In this document: positions 34,301 through 48,100 of the stretch, piece by piece
Position numbering within the stretch: position 1 is the first letter of the stretch
How the letters are laid out: every line of letters begins with the position of its first letter
Assembly (NCBI GenBank): GCA_037892935.1
Contig: JAYXKI010000004.1
Coordinates: 1,116,001-1,180,000 of the forward strand
DNA length: 64,000 bases
DNA from: Phlebopus portentosus
Taxonomy: Eukaryota > Basidiomycota > Agaricomycetes > Boletales > Boletinellaceae
Reading direction: 5' to 3'
Position numbers and translations under genes: made by a program
Notes under the pieces: generated by a model
The model's input: the letters and a program-made list of their open reading frames with translations, nothing else
The model's database searches: none
Told to the model about the DNA's origin: nothing

Positions 34301-35770
34301 TATTACTTGAGGTATTTATTGGCTGTTATGTATCATGCGCAACACTCTTCTCATACACCCTCTAGATATTCGGTAATGTTGGAGGATTCCACTTCAACCC
34401 GTGAGGAACCTCGAGTACAGCAGCTACGGATGATTCTTACTGACTCCGATGACTCCCTCCAGATATGGAGTTGTTGCTCTTCTCATCCCCTTCGCTATAG
34501 CTCTCTACTACGTTCTTTACAACAAGCCTCAGTTTTTCGTTGCTGGAATTCTTGGTCTGAACGGGGCCGGTATGTACAGCAATTCCTGTGAGCCACGAGT
34601 CATCCCTAAACCTCTTTTGGATGTTGTAGGCACTGTTCTTATTACTGAATGGATAAACGTAGAGTATTTGGGAAATTCCCGATTCGATTCTCCTGTGCTA
34701 AGATTCGGGAAGGCTTTTGCCACATTGGGTGTAGCTCTTGGACTCGTGGCGGTCTTCCAGGTATGGATCTGTCATTCAAATGCCTGACACATACTGACCT
34801 TTTTAAAGCTATTCATTCTTCGCAACCCTGCACGGAGGACTTTACGGAAACGAGCTGGCACGATGCTCTTTTCGCAACTGAGTTATCTCACACTTCTCCA
34901 GGCTTTTGTCCGTGGAGGTGAGTATCAAGTTCTGTCATTGCGTTCTGTTCATTCAGGAAGCGGTCGTTGAACTTCGGCGGAACATTTATTCCATAGTGAT
35001 GCCAACAGACCCATCTCGCCGTGCACCGGATGCAGCCATCTCTCGAGTAATTCAGGAATTGCGACATCGTGAATTAAAGCTTCAGGCTGAACTCATTTCT
35101 CTTCGTCCTCTTGTCAAGTGTGTTTCTCGTGCGTTTTTTTAAGTTCACTATCTGAGATGATTATTAGTTTTGCTGCGAACGAGGCGCAGTATCAGCAGCC
35201 ATTTCGGGACGACATCGTGAACAAGATACTACAGACCGGTCAGATCATGTTAGGTATAGCGAGTGTTCTCTTGCAATCCGCGATAAGGAAGCTGTTACTG
35301 ACGGATATCACCAGACCGAATGCGCGAATCCCGTATTGCGATATCTTCCGAGCCGCTACCAGATGTTGTTTTGCGTAACTACGTGCAAGTTCTGGCTCCA
35401 TACAGACGGCGAAACAGTCAGATCTTGCAATTGGGTTACTATCTAGTCGCAAGTTCCATTCTTGCGAAAGCTCCCCTGTTGCGCGAAACGCCTGCAGAAC
35501 TTGAAAGTGCTGGAGAAACAGCAAACTTCATGCATGATATGCTTGTCCTTGCCGGAAGACATGCTCGCACACCTGAAGGTGCTCGAACCATTCGTAGTGG
35601 GAGCTTTACGAGATATTTCCATTATCTTGTTAGCATTACGAGCTTGAGCGAACATCTTAAGGTCAGTAGCAGGTTTTGTAGAAGAGTTCCACAGAAGCTT
35701 ATGAGGCTCCCAGGCACTCGAAGATGCCTGCAAGGACCTTTTCGGAGAATTAGAGGACCACCTCACCTGA
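31313..35770 (+). CDS. FUSC/DUF2421-like multi-pass transporter protein
   Basis: The ATG at 31313 (MDSAELSRKLTGVARWL) joins through an intron to GAIAYATGFILIFIRSFDDL. Four to five hydrophobic helices follow, such as TSMTILLIVGGVGTSFGS and FVFAALVYGFALV. A hydrophilic segment contains EMRQTLILSLEHVSTFLHLL. Next comes a long Ser/Arg-rich cytosolic stretch at about 32870-33640. A second membrane block starts with YAAKTAAATTIFAVLILHP and continues through FSFILQILGSGVGYLWALI to GKAFATLGVALGLVAVFQ. The C-terminal domain ends HLK-ALEDACKDLFGELED before TGA at 35770. More than fifteen short introns are needed. The two-block layout matches fungal FUSC-like (DUF2421/BRE4-related) proteins, thought to be ER or vacuolar exporters. 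Substrate unknown. Confidence 0.75.
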
Positions 35771-36408
35771 TAAATTTTGCAGAGACGTCCTTAGATAATG
35801 ATCGGCACTAACATATATCGGCACTAACATATTACTTACATACATCTACATATCTAAGAGATCGTCTCCGCCAATCATGATCGACGTGATTGAAGAAAGA
35901 AACGACGATGTGAATCCATCATATTGAATAGAACTCATACATTTTTTATCACCCTTGTAATTTAATTCTACGATCATGAAAATCTCTGCCATTGACTCGT
36001 GTCGTGAGCAAAAGTATGACTAAAGCAGATGATTCTCCAAAATCACTTCTTGAGGAAAGTCCACGATACGAAGTCAAGATCTAGCAACGAGGTTGCGGGA
36101 TATCAAAGCACTGCCAAAGCAAGCCAATATTAATTCTTCAGTTTCCGTCATGATGATGTGAATTGACATGCCTTTTTCATGTCCGCACTTCGTGAAGGAA
36201 GAACTGAATGGCGGCTTCCATTCACAAGGACATGAGCGTCTAACTTTGTCCAGGTTTTAGTCCGAAGTGATGCCAGATATCAAATCCTGATTCCTACAAC
36301 ACGTTGGTGCCTCGACTCAGTGCATCATGAACTTGAAGTCCGAAGTCGTGTAGCTATCTATCTTAAGTCCTGTGCCGTCAAAGTTTGATCTACGTTGGCA
36401 TTTAACCA
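35771..36408. other. Convergent intergenic region
   Basis: About 640 bases between the 3' ends of the transporter and RBR ligase genes. It should hold both terminators. I see no gene, and only AT-rich sequence near 35930-35970. Confidence 0.5.
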
Positions 36409-38819
36409 CTAGTCCTCCCGCGGGACATGAAATAGCGCGCAATTCGCGTTGTAGTGCCTCTTAACTTCTGCGTTAATCTCCGCACGCTGAGAAGATCGGA
36501 CTATTAGGCCGCCGCAGGTATAACAAAAATGGCTGCAGAGTTAGAGTTCAATAACCCAAAGCAGTATCAATTTAAATGGGTATTTCACATACGTGTTGCA
36601 GCCTGGTGTTCCGCACTGCCTGATATGTAAGAACAAGAAGTTTCTGATTATGCCGTACTTACGGTCATATGGTTGCAGCCTTCAGTCTTCTCTGTTGGTG
36701 TCTGACATCCAGGGCAGTGCTTCCAACCCTGTCGAGACATAAGGTGATTGAGTTCCTCGCTGCCGTCACAGGAATGGATAGGACCATCCGTCGATGTGAA
36801 AACTTCATATTGACAATCTTTGCACCAAGAGTACGTGCAATCACGAAATGGACAAAGGAGAATTTTTGTCCGTTCATATTCGCGCTTGTCCACAAAGGCA
36901 CTTTGGTTACATCTAGTGAAATAAGGATGATCAGTCCTGTTCAACTGACGTGTCGAATAAGCTTACCTTCTGCAATGAATAGGCACAGAAAACTTCGAAA
37001 TCTGAAGTTCGTTGAAGATTGCATATGCCTGTTCTGAGACCCCTATCTGATGGATCAGTGTGACAGAGACAGCTAAATCAGCAAGACAGTGAGCATCACT
37101 ATCACAAGCAGCAGTGAAACATTCACTACCTCCTACTCTGCCGCCATCCTTCGCGGTAGTACAGCACGGACACGGGATAGGGAACTTCCGCTCATTGAGT
37201 TTAGTAGAAATATACTGCCGGATACAGGCGCGGCAGAACGAATGTTCACAATCGTCGAGTCGAGCAACATCATCGATCGGGAGTTGGTCCATGCATATGC
37301 TACAGTCGAATGTTTCCTGCACAAGTGTAGCCTGCAAATATTGCAGCTGAGCTGCAAGTTCTGCCTCCTCAGCTTGAAACTCTAAGTGTGTCCGAACAGC
37401 TGTGTCGAAATCGTCTTCATGTTCAGAGTAGCGGGCTTTCTCTTTTCCTTTTCCGGAGTTGCGCAAGGATGACTCATGCCACCGATGAGAGTGACCATCT
37501 TCCCGATATGATATGGAACCCGATTCGGTTACTCGGATAGGATTACGATGCCTCGAGGCAAAGTCAGTCCCGTTCCTCACGGCCGAAGAATGAAGCTGCC
37601 GTACACTGCTATCTGGTTCCAAAGCATGCTTGAGCCAGTATGGTTCTGCCTGATCTAGGAAATGTGCAGCTTTTTTCCGTTTCAGCTCCTGCACCTGATC
37701 TTCGGCAAGACCTAGGTCAGTCTTTAAGCGCTCGTTCTCGGAGGAAAGTATCATGCACTTTGAAGATGACTCCTTCTCTTGAGCCCTCGCAGAGAGAATG
37801 GCACAACTTGCTTCCAGAAAGGCCTGTTCTGCGACTCGCGACATCCTCATGTCATTGTTTGAGCAAACAAAAAAGTGACCAGATACGTGAGCGAGAAGCT
37901 CAGCCTGCCATTGCAGATCGCTTTTAGGACCAAGAAGATTCTCGTTAACCGGAAACAACTCTGTAAGATGGTCCACCGAGTCCTCGAGAGATGAGGAAAA
38001 GAAGAAAGCGGCACCGTCCGGATGAGCTGGCCGAGGATGGGAATCAAATATAACGAATAAATCTTGCGGAACACGAGCAATCTTTAGGCATGAGACTATC
38101 TCGGGCGGACGAGTTATAACTACCGCACACGAGACGTCGCCGTCCCGCGCCTTGGAATCTTGACATAGACGCCTACTCGGTGTTAAAATATCATGACACC
38201 GGGAAAATTCAAAATATTTGCACGTACGAAAGCATGCTTTTGAATTGAGCTCGCCCAGCTCGGTCATAATTCGTCCGAATGAGTTTCAAGGATGTTTGGA
38301 ACAGCGGCGTTTTATAGATTTCATCAACCTCAAGATGGGCATTGCTAGTCCATCGAGCGCAAATTGAGACTATATCCTATAGGACGATGATCATTAGTAA
38401 TCGTCAGACAGATCGAACAACTCGCCTCCATTGTCTCGTTTGACAGTAATTTCTTTACGAGCTCAGATCCTACAGTTCCTTGCCTCTCGGATGAGAGTAC
38501 GTGTCGAACGCAGTTCATTGCAGCCAATCCACATGCAGAGGAAGATCCATCGGCACTGTATTGACTTGATCCTGCATGAGAACACAGATGACTGTCACCG
38601 CCGAATATACGCTGTATTTCTCGAATCATGAAGTAAATTCAAGCTGTTGACAAGCCCCAGGAACGAAAGCTCTTTTGTTGGTGTGAGGCGGTCAAGAAGA
38701 AAGGGAAGAAGACGAAGTAAAAGAGATCCAGACGCTGGACACTGTGCTACGGCGCTTAAGTTACACAGAAGTCCCATGAGGCTTTCGGCACTGTGACCAC
38801 GCTTTAGATGGGATGACAA
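36409..38819 (-). CDS. RBR-type E3 ubiquitin ligase with N-terminal peptidase-like module
   Basis: The ATG at 38819 gives MSSHLKRGHSAESLMGLLCN. An N-terminal module follows with SSSACGLAAMNCVRHV, DIVSICARWTSNAHLEV and VIFDSHPRPAHPDGAAF. Next are a charged coiled-coil stretch (SENERLKTDLGLAEDQVQEL) and the RBR. RING1 reads CSICMDQLPIDDVARLDDC with HSFCRACI. The IBR reads LLCPFRDCTYSWCKDC. RING2 reads KHCPGCQTPTEKTEGCNHMTC and GCNTHFCYTCGG, and includes the catalytic Cys of the GCNHMTC type. The last exon ends at TAG 36409. One intron (38377-38424) needs a GC donor. RBR ligases form a thioester with ubiquitin before transfer. The N-terminal Cys and the His in FDSHPRP could be a papain-like pair; this is inferred. 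It is transcribed divergently from the first giant gene, 304 bases apart. Confidence 0.88.
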
Positions 38820-39123
38820 TACGATAGCCGGTTATGTGAGGGGTAAGATTTAACTCCGATCCGTTTGAGGAGATGACGATCACGTGAATCAGGTTGAACC
38901 CTTAGACGTTCAGCGCCTATTCAAGGTTCAACCTCTTACATTCTTCCTTTAATGTGACGAACTATTTTCAGCGGAACGCGTTGCAGTGCTTCTGCACTGC
39001 ACCTCGTATCAGCATGTGTTCTCTTTATGAAGGTGTATTAGGGGGTACATCTTTCGTGTGAAGAACAAAGAGGAGCGAGATGCCGCCTATCAAACTCGAG
39101 TCACTCGGCATATCCATATATAA
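38820..39123. promoter_or_regulatory. Divergent promoter region between RBR ligase and first giant GTPase gene
   Basis: This 304-bp gap separates two outward-facing start codons. It contains a partly palindromic stretch around 38894-38935, where GGTTGAACC appears at 38891-38899 and GGTTCAACC at 38926-38934. CATATATA at 39115-39122 is too close to the start to be a normal TATA box. Confidence 0.45.
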
Positions 39124-42100
39124 ATGAATGACACGTCTTGGATTGTCAGAAGAGACGACTTTGTATCTCGTCGCAACATCTACTCGTACCCTCTCATGTC
39201 TAGCACAGCGAACATCGGCCTCGGTGAACCAATGGATGTCGACAAACTCAGACATGACCCATCACAAGAATCGGACGACTTGTATCTTTCCGACTCCGAT
39301 ACTGAGTTTGCGGACGCTGAAAGTGAGATCTTTGACGTCCGATTACCTGTAGACGGCCAGGATAAGAACGGACCTGGTCGTGACGGATCGGAGGAAGGAT
39401 CCTCAAGTTTCGACCTAGTCGAACCATCGTCGTCTGCGCAGTCCTCCAGCTTTGGAACGACAGAAGAGACGCAGTCCCTGCCATCGGATCTCCCTGGCGG
39501 GCAGTCTCAGCCTGCGAGCCGACACAACGAAGGCCCGAACTTTCCAAATGGGCAGATAACTCAAGGAGACGATAACCTCAATCGCAAGCGATCGCTGGAC
39601 CTTGTCGGGAATATCAAGGGTCTATACCGCATCCTAGACCTTATATCAGAGCGGGGAAGTGGAGGTCTAGGTCAGCTCCTTCTAATAAGCCCATCTGATC
39701 GGATGCACTAAAGATATCGCATGTAGTTGATAAGGTCATAATCGATCAGGAGTCGACCGGTCGCTTCATAAACGAGATGCATCCAGGTGCTTACAAGGAC
39801 CTAACGAAAGTAGATTTCAAGGCTCTGGATGAAGTGGACGTGAAGCCGGTGGGCGTTTATGGGAGCAAGAGCGAGATCGTCCGGCTTCTTGGCGGGCAGG
39901 GTGTGCTTGACGATGAAACGTTCGTGTTTCATCGTTTTGAGCCGAATTGATCTCACCTTTGCGTTAAATAGAACACGCTTTCTGTTGATGCCACAGACTG
40001 AAGATTCATCGTCAGTCTCACCATGCTTACGAGCTGGACTATACGCCCTTATTGTACCGGGAAACGCGACGCGCGAACGTCAAGTATTTGTCATTTTCTG
40101 GCCGGAAGAAACGACTTGGGATGACAACGCAATTTCCTCTGTTCGGCGCAATCGAATTACGTTCATAAGGTCAGATCTCCCAAGTGATCTCGCTTTAGAA
40201 CTCTCCGTTTCTTTTGTACTAAGTGGTTTTCTAGGTACCTAACTAAAATTGCGGATCAAATTGTAGCATTAGTATCCGAAGAACATAGCCGCGAGCTCGT
40301 TTGGGATGATCCAGACGACCCTGATGACAACAACTCATCCTTCGTTGACCTCGAAGAAGACACTGATAGGCTTTTTGCGTTCGAAGTTTCAAAAGCCAGT
40401 GAGCAAGAAGAAAATGTCAGCATCTACGAAGGGATAAAGGTATGGAGTTCATGTCTGAATCTATGCACTCGAATGTCATTGACAGAAAGGACTATAGATT
40501 AAGAATTCGCTTATCGGAAATGGCACGATATCCACCAAGTCGGATGCTGCTGGCAAACCAGATTCACAGAACGAGACTTACTTGGTCGGTGGAGATACGA
40601 GACAAGCTCTCCTAACCTCGGAATTCATACCTGGCCGGGACGTCAGCCGTCGTTTTAGCGAGTCGTTTACAAACGCGTTTCAAGTGAAGACTTACCTGTA
40701 AGCTATTTACAACCGCCTGATTACATTTCTCATAACTTAGTGTTCCTGCAGGTTTGACAAAGATTGCAGTTTACACCTTGGTCCGGACATTTCTCGGAAT
40801 TCAGTTGCTTTGTTAATACAAAACGGCCTCATGGGGAGATACCCTGACCCTGTCTCGGCGTTCAATTCACGCGAGAGAGAAATCGAAGAGCGCAGCAAGC
40901 GCGAAAGACAATTAAAGATCGAAAGTATTAAACAAGGCATCGAAGCAACCGAGCCAGAATTATCAGCTGCTCTTGAGACATATCTGGTTAATCTGGTCTT
41001 AAATTCGTATCCGTAGGTTGAATCAGGACTAGAGCTTAGTTTAGTAATACTCACGGATTATGCAATGATAGGAAACTCGATGAAGCTAGTTTGCGCAGTG
41101 GGAGCAGACGTCAGGAAGGAACACAGGGACACTCGGATGGTACGCCTGCTATTAGTCTGACAGACCATTGAAACTGAGTACTCTGAAGCCGTTTTGAAAA
41201 ACCTGTTCGTTCTACATCCTGCTTTACAGCAGAAGCTTGACGAGCTAGCTCCACCCGGCAGTTTTACAGCCATCAAATCGGAAGGTCGCACGTTTACTAA
41301 GGCAATGAGGAAGGTTGTCATTTGTGATCATTTGTTTTCCCACAACGAACTTTCTGTAAATGAACAGAAAATCGTCTGGAGTCTGGTGGAGTCAGGAGTA
41401 GAGAGCGGGGACCTGAAGGGCGCTGAGAGATATCTGAAAGATGAAGACGCGGGCGTTTTTTCGAGTATCGTGAACGGAGTCAGTAAATTTGGCCGGAGCA
41501 TCTGGACGGCGTCGGCCTTTCCGACACAGCACAATGGTCCTGTAAAGGAAGCATTGGAAGCATCTCGAAATACGAAATCTCTCGAGTTCTTTGATAAGGC
41601 CGATGGTATACTACAGCGTTGGCCCCTGCTTGAGACAGGTATTCGAGAAGTTTTCAATGTCGCCAATGCGCACTTTGCCAACAACATCGCCAATGCACTG
41701 AGGGCAATCCCTCATAGGCTGATCTACGAGCAGGTCAAATGTTGTAAAGATGCTCTGGAGAGGAAACTTGGTATTAGCCTTCATCAGGAACAAGAACGCT
41801 CTCGCTCTCGACTACTGGCAGACATTGAGCGCATGCGATCCATGGAAGGATCTCGGTAAGTCTCATTGTACTTCGTGTCCCTCATAATTGACTTAGTGTT
41901 CATCAGGCCGCGGACCATTACGCTTGAGGAACTGGAGAAGGAAGTTTCGTATAGATACTGTATGGCTCTTTCTCGCCGTATGCTATATGAGTGTTAACAT
42001 TTTCTTAGCAACTTATGAGCGTTATCGAGCCAGCGGATGGATTTCTGCACAAACAGAACCAAGCATCAGATACAGCGTCCATCCTCTGGAATTGACCGAA

Positions 42101-45100
42101 GAGGACAAGCATCGTCTTAGAATGGATTCAACTTTTAATCCTCGACCAAAGGTCTCAGAACGAGGCACCTTTAGTTTCAGTCTTCCGATCGGAACATCCA
42201 TTAAGTGCATTTAGTCACCCCGAGGAAAAAAAAGCTAAAACTTACTTCTTAACGCCAGACTGATACGACTTTTGCCAAATGATCAATGCCTTATCGTGAC
42301 CGAAGGGAGCGATCGCGACCTCTTCGTATATATCGGCAACGCGAGTACTCTGGATTCGGCGATCTCAGGGAAGCGCACAGCAAAAATCATCAAGCGAGAA
42401 AAGACCGGTCAAGATATACTTTTGGCTTATGAAGAAGGCAAGCGTACTCTCGTTATCTGCGGCGTGGATGTACAGAAGGTTCGTAGAAACATCGTCATCC
42501 ATCCGCGTTTATTTATGCAGTCTTCTCAGCCTCTGGTGCAAGTCTATCATTTTGTTTTCGACGAAAAATATCAAACTTTATCAGCTCAGGGCAGTGCTAT
42601 CAATCTAACAGCTTGGTATGCTTCAGACTTGCCCAGGATAACGGATGTCCTTGTCGTCAATAGTGGCGATGAGCTCGCTCTTGTAGAAGATAGCGGGAAA
42701 GTGCGAATCTTCTCAAATGTAACGCAACAATTTCGGTGAGTTGTCAGGTCGTGATGTCGTTCGCACATTGCTCTTACTCGTAATTTACCGAAGGCCTGCT
42801 CATCTTCAGCTCCCTTCGACACCCATAACGACATTTGCTACGCCTGATGGCGCCTGCTTCGGCGCAATCTATCTACGAGATAACGAAGCAATTATGGCGA
42901 TGTATCACTGGGCATCACTGGGCTCTCACGAAGGATTCACTTTCAAAGTTGCCGACTCGTTCTCCTTGCGACCGCTTGTCTCCGCTTTTGATGATCGAAA
43001 AAACGTTCATCTGTTTACTCTGGATTCGAGTTCTGCGACTTGCGTGTCGATTAGAATCAGTATTACCCGACCAGTTACAGAATTTCAGTTTCGCGAAAAG
43101 CACAACCAAAGCTCCTTCGGGCAGGGCGAGAGACGAACAACTCACAACTCTCTCCTTGATTGTCATTCCGAAGTCTGGACTCGTTTCCCAGTGGTCCCCG
43201 CGGTACAACGACAGACTATTGTGTCAAGAGAACGCAGGAAACCGCGGTCGATGCGATTCGTTACGGCTTGGCAGACCCGGGTTCCCTTCAGAGATTATTT
43301 CAAGGACATGATCCAAAAGTTCGAAAAGAGCACGAAAAAACCTGCTGGTTCTCTACTGAGCGACATCGTCATTTCGACATGTGACTTCGCCTCTGACCTT
43401 GATCTCGATGCGGTTTGGCAGGACACTTCCGTCTTCAAGACTGGAGAATGGGTCGTCGACATATTCTGCTTGATTCCGATCCACATCGCAATAGCTCGGG
43501 ACAACCGTTTTATTCCACTGAAAGATGGCGTCTGGGCTCCTGAAGTGGAGAAATCCTTGTTAGGCGCTGACGTTGGACGCGTAGCAGATAGTTTGTCCTT
43601 TGGATGGTACGAGAGTATATTCCAATCGTACATGTCAACGAAGGTACGGCAATCGTGCGATATTCGCGACCCTTTACTCACCTAGCTGATCGCAGAATGT
43701 GAAAGTCGTTTCATCGATGGGTACATACTTCTTGTTCTTTCGCTTCGAAAATGACGCTTAGATCGCTGTCTATAGGGGAGCAATCGGTGGGGAAGAGTTT
43801 TTCTCTTAATCATCTTGCGGATACATCATTTGCGGGGTCAGCAATGCGAACGACGGAAGGCGTTTGGATGGCCGTTACCCCAACAGAAACAGACCTCATC
43901 GTGGCGCTTGATTTTGAAGGTTCGTCAAGTTTCGTCGCACTCCACTTCCATGGCTGAGACCTCCGCTTAGGTGTTCACAGCATCGAACGATCAGCTCAGG
44001 AAGATACACTTCTCGTCCTCTTCAATGCTGCGATATCTAACTTGGTGAGTGACTACACAGTCCGCACAAAATGTTACTTATTCGGTGCAGGTCTTGTTCC
44101 GAAACAATTTCGCACTCTCGCGAGACATCACTAATCTCTTCCAGAGCTTTCAATCATCATCTACAGTACTTGATCCAGAGGCAAACAGGTCATTATTTCA
44201 GTCCACGCTGGTAATAATCATCAAGGTAAGAGATGATTTTTACTGATGGAAAGGGAAACTCTGACAGATACGCATATATCTAGGATGTTGTGGATTCTGA
44301 TCGCATCGAGATCGCAAAGGAGTGCGTTTTATTGCATGACTAGATGCTCGATCTCATGTTGTTCCAGATTCAAGCTCAAACTACACAAGATTGTTCAAGA
44401 GGAACAAGGAGCGAACTTCATCACCCGCTTATATCGAGGTCGACTGGACATCATACCATGGCCTGTCATCGAATCGCGTCAATTTTACACGCTTTTCACG
44501 ACTCTGAAAAAACGTTTAGATGGCCAGGGTTCAACGCACGAGGGAGGCGGTGCATTCCTGCATAAGCTCAAAATGCTCATGGCAAAATTGAAGGTGTGCA
44601 TGCAAACTACTCAATGTTGGTATTCGCAATAATCTTGGACTTATGAAGACGAATGATTGGGGCTCTCTGTCTCGTATGTCGATCATTATAATGAAGTCCA
44701 TAAGCTGATCTTGTCGCAGAGAATATGGCGACGCATAGAGCGCAGCATCTGCTATCTCTCTTGCCACGAGCGATGTCATTTGGTGCTACAGAGTTAGAGC
44801 CAGACGTCGAACCTCTCAAGGTATGTTTTAACCAAATATAAAAACTGTCTCCAACTGACTGTACTGCAGAACTTCGACACAAATCTCGCGATAGAATGCG
44901 ACGATTCCAACGCTACCTTCTGGATTAACCAGTCAGATCGACCTCAGGCTGAGCAAAAGACTGCAGTCCGCAGTCTCATGCGTATGTGGCCGGACTTCAT
45001 GAAACGACATGAAGAGGTTGAAACAGAATGGATGGAGAAGCTCTGCTTGTACCTGCAGCAACTTGTTGACAGACGCATAGCGCACGTCGAAGCGTGGATC

Positions 45101-48100
45101 GACTCCAATTTATCGCGGTTCAACAGTAACAGTGCAGCTATCGAAGAACTTCGGAGAGCTCTGGATACAAAGACGGTGGAAATTAGACGGAGCGTGCATT
45201 TGTGCAAGGCAAAATGCACCCACTGCCACCTCCTATGTGTCGGCGTTCAATTTCATGAAGATACCCACGATTGCTCCACAAATCACCTTTGTCCAAGCTC
45301 GTGTCAATTTGTGGACGAGCACGATGATGAAGAGGACCCGTGTTCACTGCCGTGCGTACTCTTTCTTTGCTCCTTTCAAAGTGTCTTATATTATAATGAA
45401 GAGCTGGACACGAGGGACCTCACATGTAAGATCAGCCCGTTTCGTCATTTGTGTTTACCTTCGCTGACGGACGAGCGAAATAGGTGCGATCCTGCTGCTC
45501 ACCTTTGCGGTTATCGGTGTGACTTGAACGAGCGGAAAGGTTGCGTAGGGAGCTGTACAAAGGTAGGTTCTCGGTTCAATCCTTATATTTGACTATTGCA
45601 AAGTCGTTCACCGAAAAGGTGGCAGGCCATCCAGAAGCCGGCCACATTTGCTCCGCACGTCGTCATTTATGTGGAGAGGTATTATCTTCTGCTTGTCCTT
45701 GCCTTCCTCAAGACTGAAATAAATCAATTGCCAGCCGTGTGAGCTGCGCGACGTGAGTGTACCTGGCGGTAAACCGTATTCCTGTCAAGGAACCTGCTCC
45801 GCTGCGTGGTACGTTAGGAATGTCGAATGTCTTCTTATGGGAATTGATGCCGTTTGCATAGGGACGAGGAGCACGATAGTCATTTATGTGGTGCAACGTC
45901 ATGCCCAATTACATGCCACCTTTGCAAGAGACTGTGTGCATCAGCTAACCACTTACATGGATTACATGCCGGCGCGGTACATCTTTGCGGGTACGTGGAT
46001 TCCCTGGGAGACTCGCGGCCATTGTCTAATACGCTCTGCAGCCAAGAGCATAAATGCAAGGAAGAATGTGCTAGTGACGGTGTCTGCGAGATAGACACTG
46101 TACCGCAGTCAATTGAGGCAACTTTCAACGGGGCACATGATCGATTCCAGTATACGAAGGTACGTTCATACTCATTATTCTATGTACCTCTGTCTCGTTT
46201 CTCATCTAAACCTTGAAGTACTCTCAAAGTACGTAGTTGATGTGCTTTCTCGGTCCGCTATTAACCGCGGCTGCAGAAACCAAGCGGCTTCCGTGTGCGA
46301 TCCCTATAGGTCCTGGCCTGATGACTCACGATGGACCGCACATTCATTCGACATCAGCAAGGATATTTCATTTCTGTGATGCTCGGTAGGGAGCGCTGCT
46401 GATTTATCTACCAGCTAATGCATAGTGACAAATGGTCTTTGCCAGATGCTCCAATTGTGACTATGTTTGTACATTGCCATACCGTGCGTGCTCCAACGTA
46501 TTCTGTTCTGGTCACTCATGTGCCTTTTCCAGAGCACCCTCAACCTGAGCATTCTACGAATCACGGATCAATGTCTCGGACCCGTTGGGTCGTAGATGGA
46601 AGCTCGCTTGAACTTGACGGCCACAAGTTTGGGTCTAACGATGATGGCGCGCCGATGCTCTGCAATCTCGTCTGTAGTGCTATGGATCGTCACGCTCATA
46701 TTGACTACTGTCGTGCTTCTGATCCCAACTCATGTAATGCACCGGAGGTAGATCATATCAGGACACGAATCGATCCAAATCCTGACAGACCGAAAGACTG
46801 GATATCCCACGGTCTGTATTGGCGTCGGTTAGGGTTCAGGGGTTGGTATGCCAATATATACTATGTTCATTCAACTGACGCGCTTCTTTTAAAAAGATCC
46901 ATACTCTAGAGAGGAGCAAACCACATTTGCTAAATGGTAAGTCATTCGTAGTCACAGCTATTTGTCAACGCAGTCTTACTTTGTACAAATTAGTGATGCG
47001 ATGTGCTCGGGTACGTGACGACGCTACACTTACTATGCATAAGCTTGAATATTCCACTGGACCTAAAGGCCCGGAACATCAGGCAACGGCGATCAATGCC
47101 GCTCAGCCGTCGTACTGCACTCTACCAATCTTCCATCCGCCAGCCGTTCTTAGTCAAGCTCCTGCCGGAGGTCACGTTTCGGACGATGGACATGCCTTTT
47201 CATGTAAAAACCCTGCTGTCCTGACGCAGGCCTTCCATGTGTGAGTGATATATATACATTGCACTCCTAATGGATGCTCACTTACACTTGCTTCAGAATA
47301 TTTGCCATTGACAGGTCTGGATGTTTTGCGAAAGCCAGGAGGTCATGCATGCTCAATCTTTCATTACCAGGTCTGGTTCTATGAGCATACAGGACAGAAG
47401 GCCTGTACCGGCCTATCCAGCGTCCGCTAGGATCATGAGAACGGCAAACAATAGGCTTGGTTCGGTATATTATGCATTGCACTCCTTCTGGTCAGCTCGA
47501 GCAACAGCAATGAATCAGGCCGGCGTTCAGACTAGACGTGATGCATACAGTGCTATACTGTTCAATGGCTCGGCAACGGAGGTTTACACCAATGACTTTA
47601 GCAGTGCACCTGATGTTCTGCTTGATAGCATCCTTAGATACTCCGCAGAAGGTGGAACCAACTTTTCCGCTGCTATTTCTATGGCGGAGCAAATAATGAC
47701 GAGGCATTGGAGCACGGAAAGGTACACTTCTTCTACAGACTGTCTTTAATATCCATGCTCAGAGGTACCCAGGGCACCGGTCGTGATTTTCCTATCCGAT
47801 GGGGAATGCTCCATTGGGGACGACGTCGTGTATAGTCTTTGCCGAAAGGCTGTTAGCCTTGGGTCCGTTTCGTTTGCTAAGTGAATTGTTAATTGTGACT
47901 TACGAAACTCCCAGACGGGCACTCTCCTTCCAGGCAGTTTCCTTTGGCCCGGACGGTTCCTCTACTTGGCTGCGACGCATGGTCCAGATCGCTAAGGAAG
48001 TACAGGATCGCGCACCCCGTGACCCTCTTCTCCCCGCAAATGCAGTGGCGGAGTCTTCTTACAGCATCGCACTCGACTCAGTACGTGAAGCCCTTGTATT

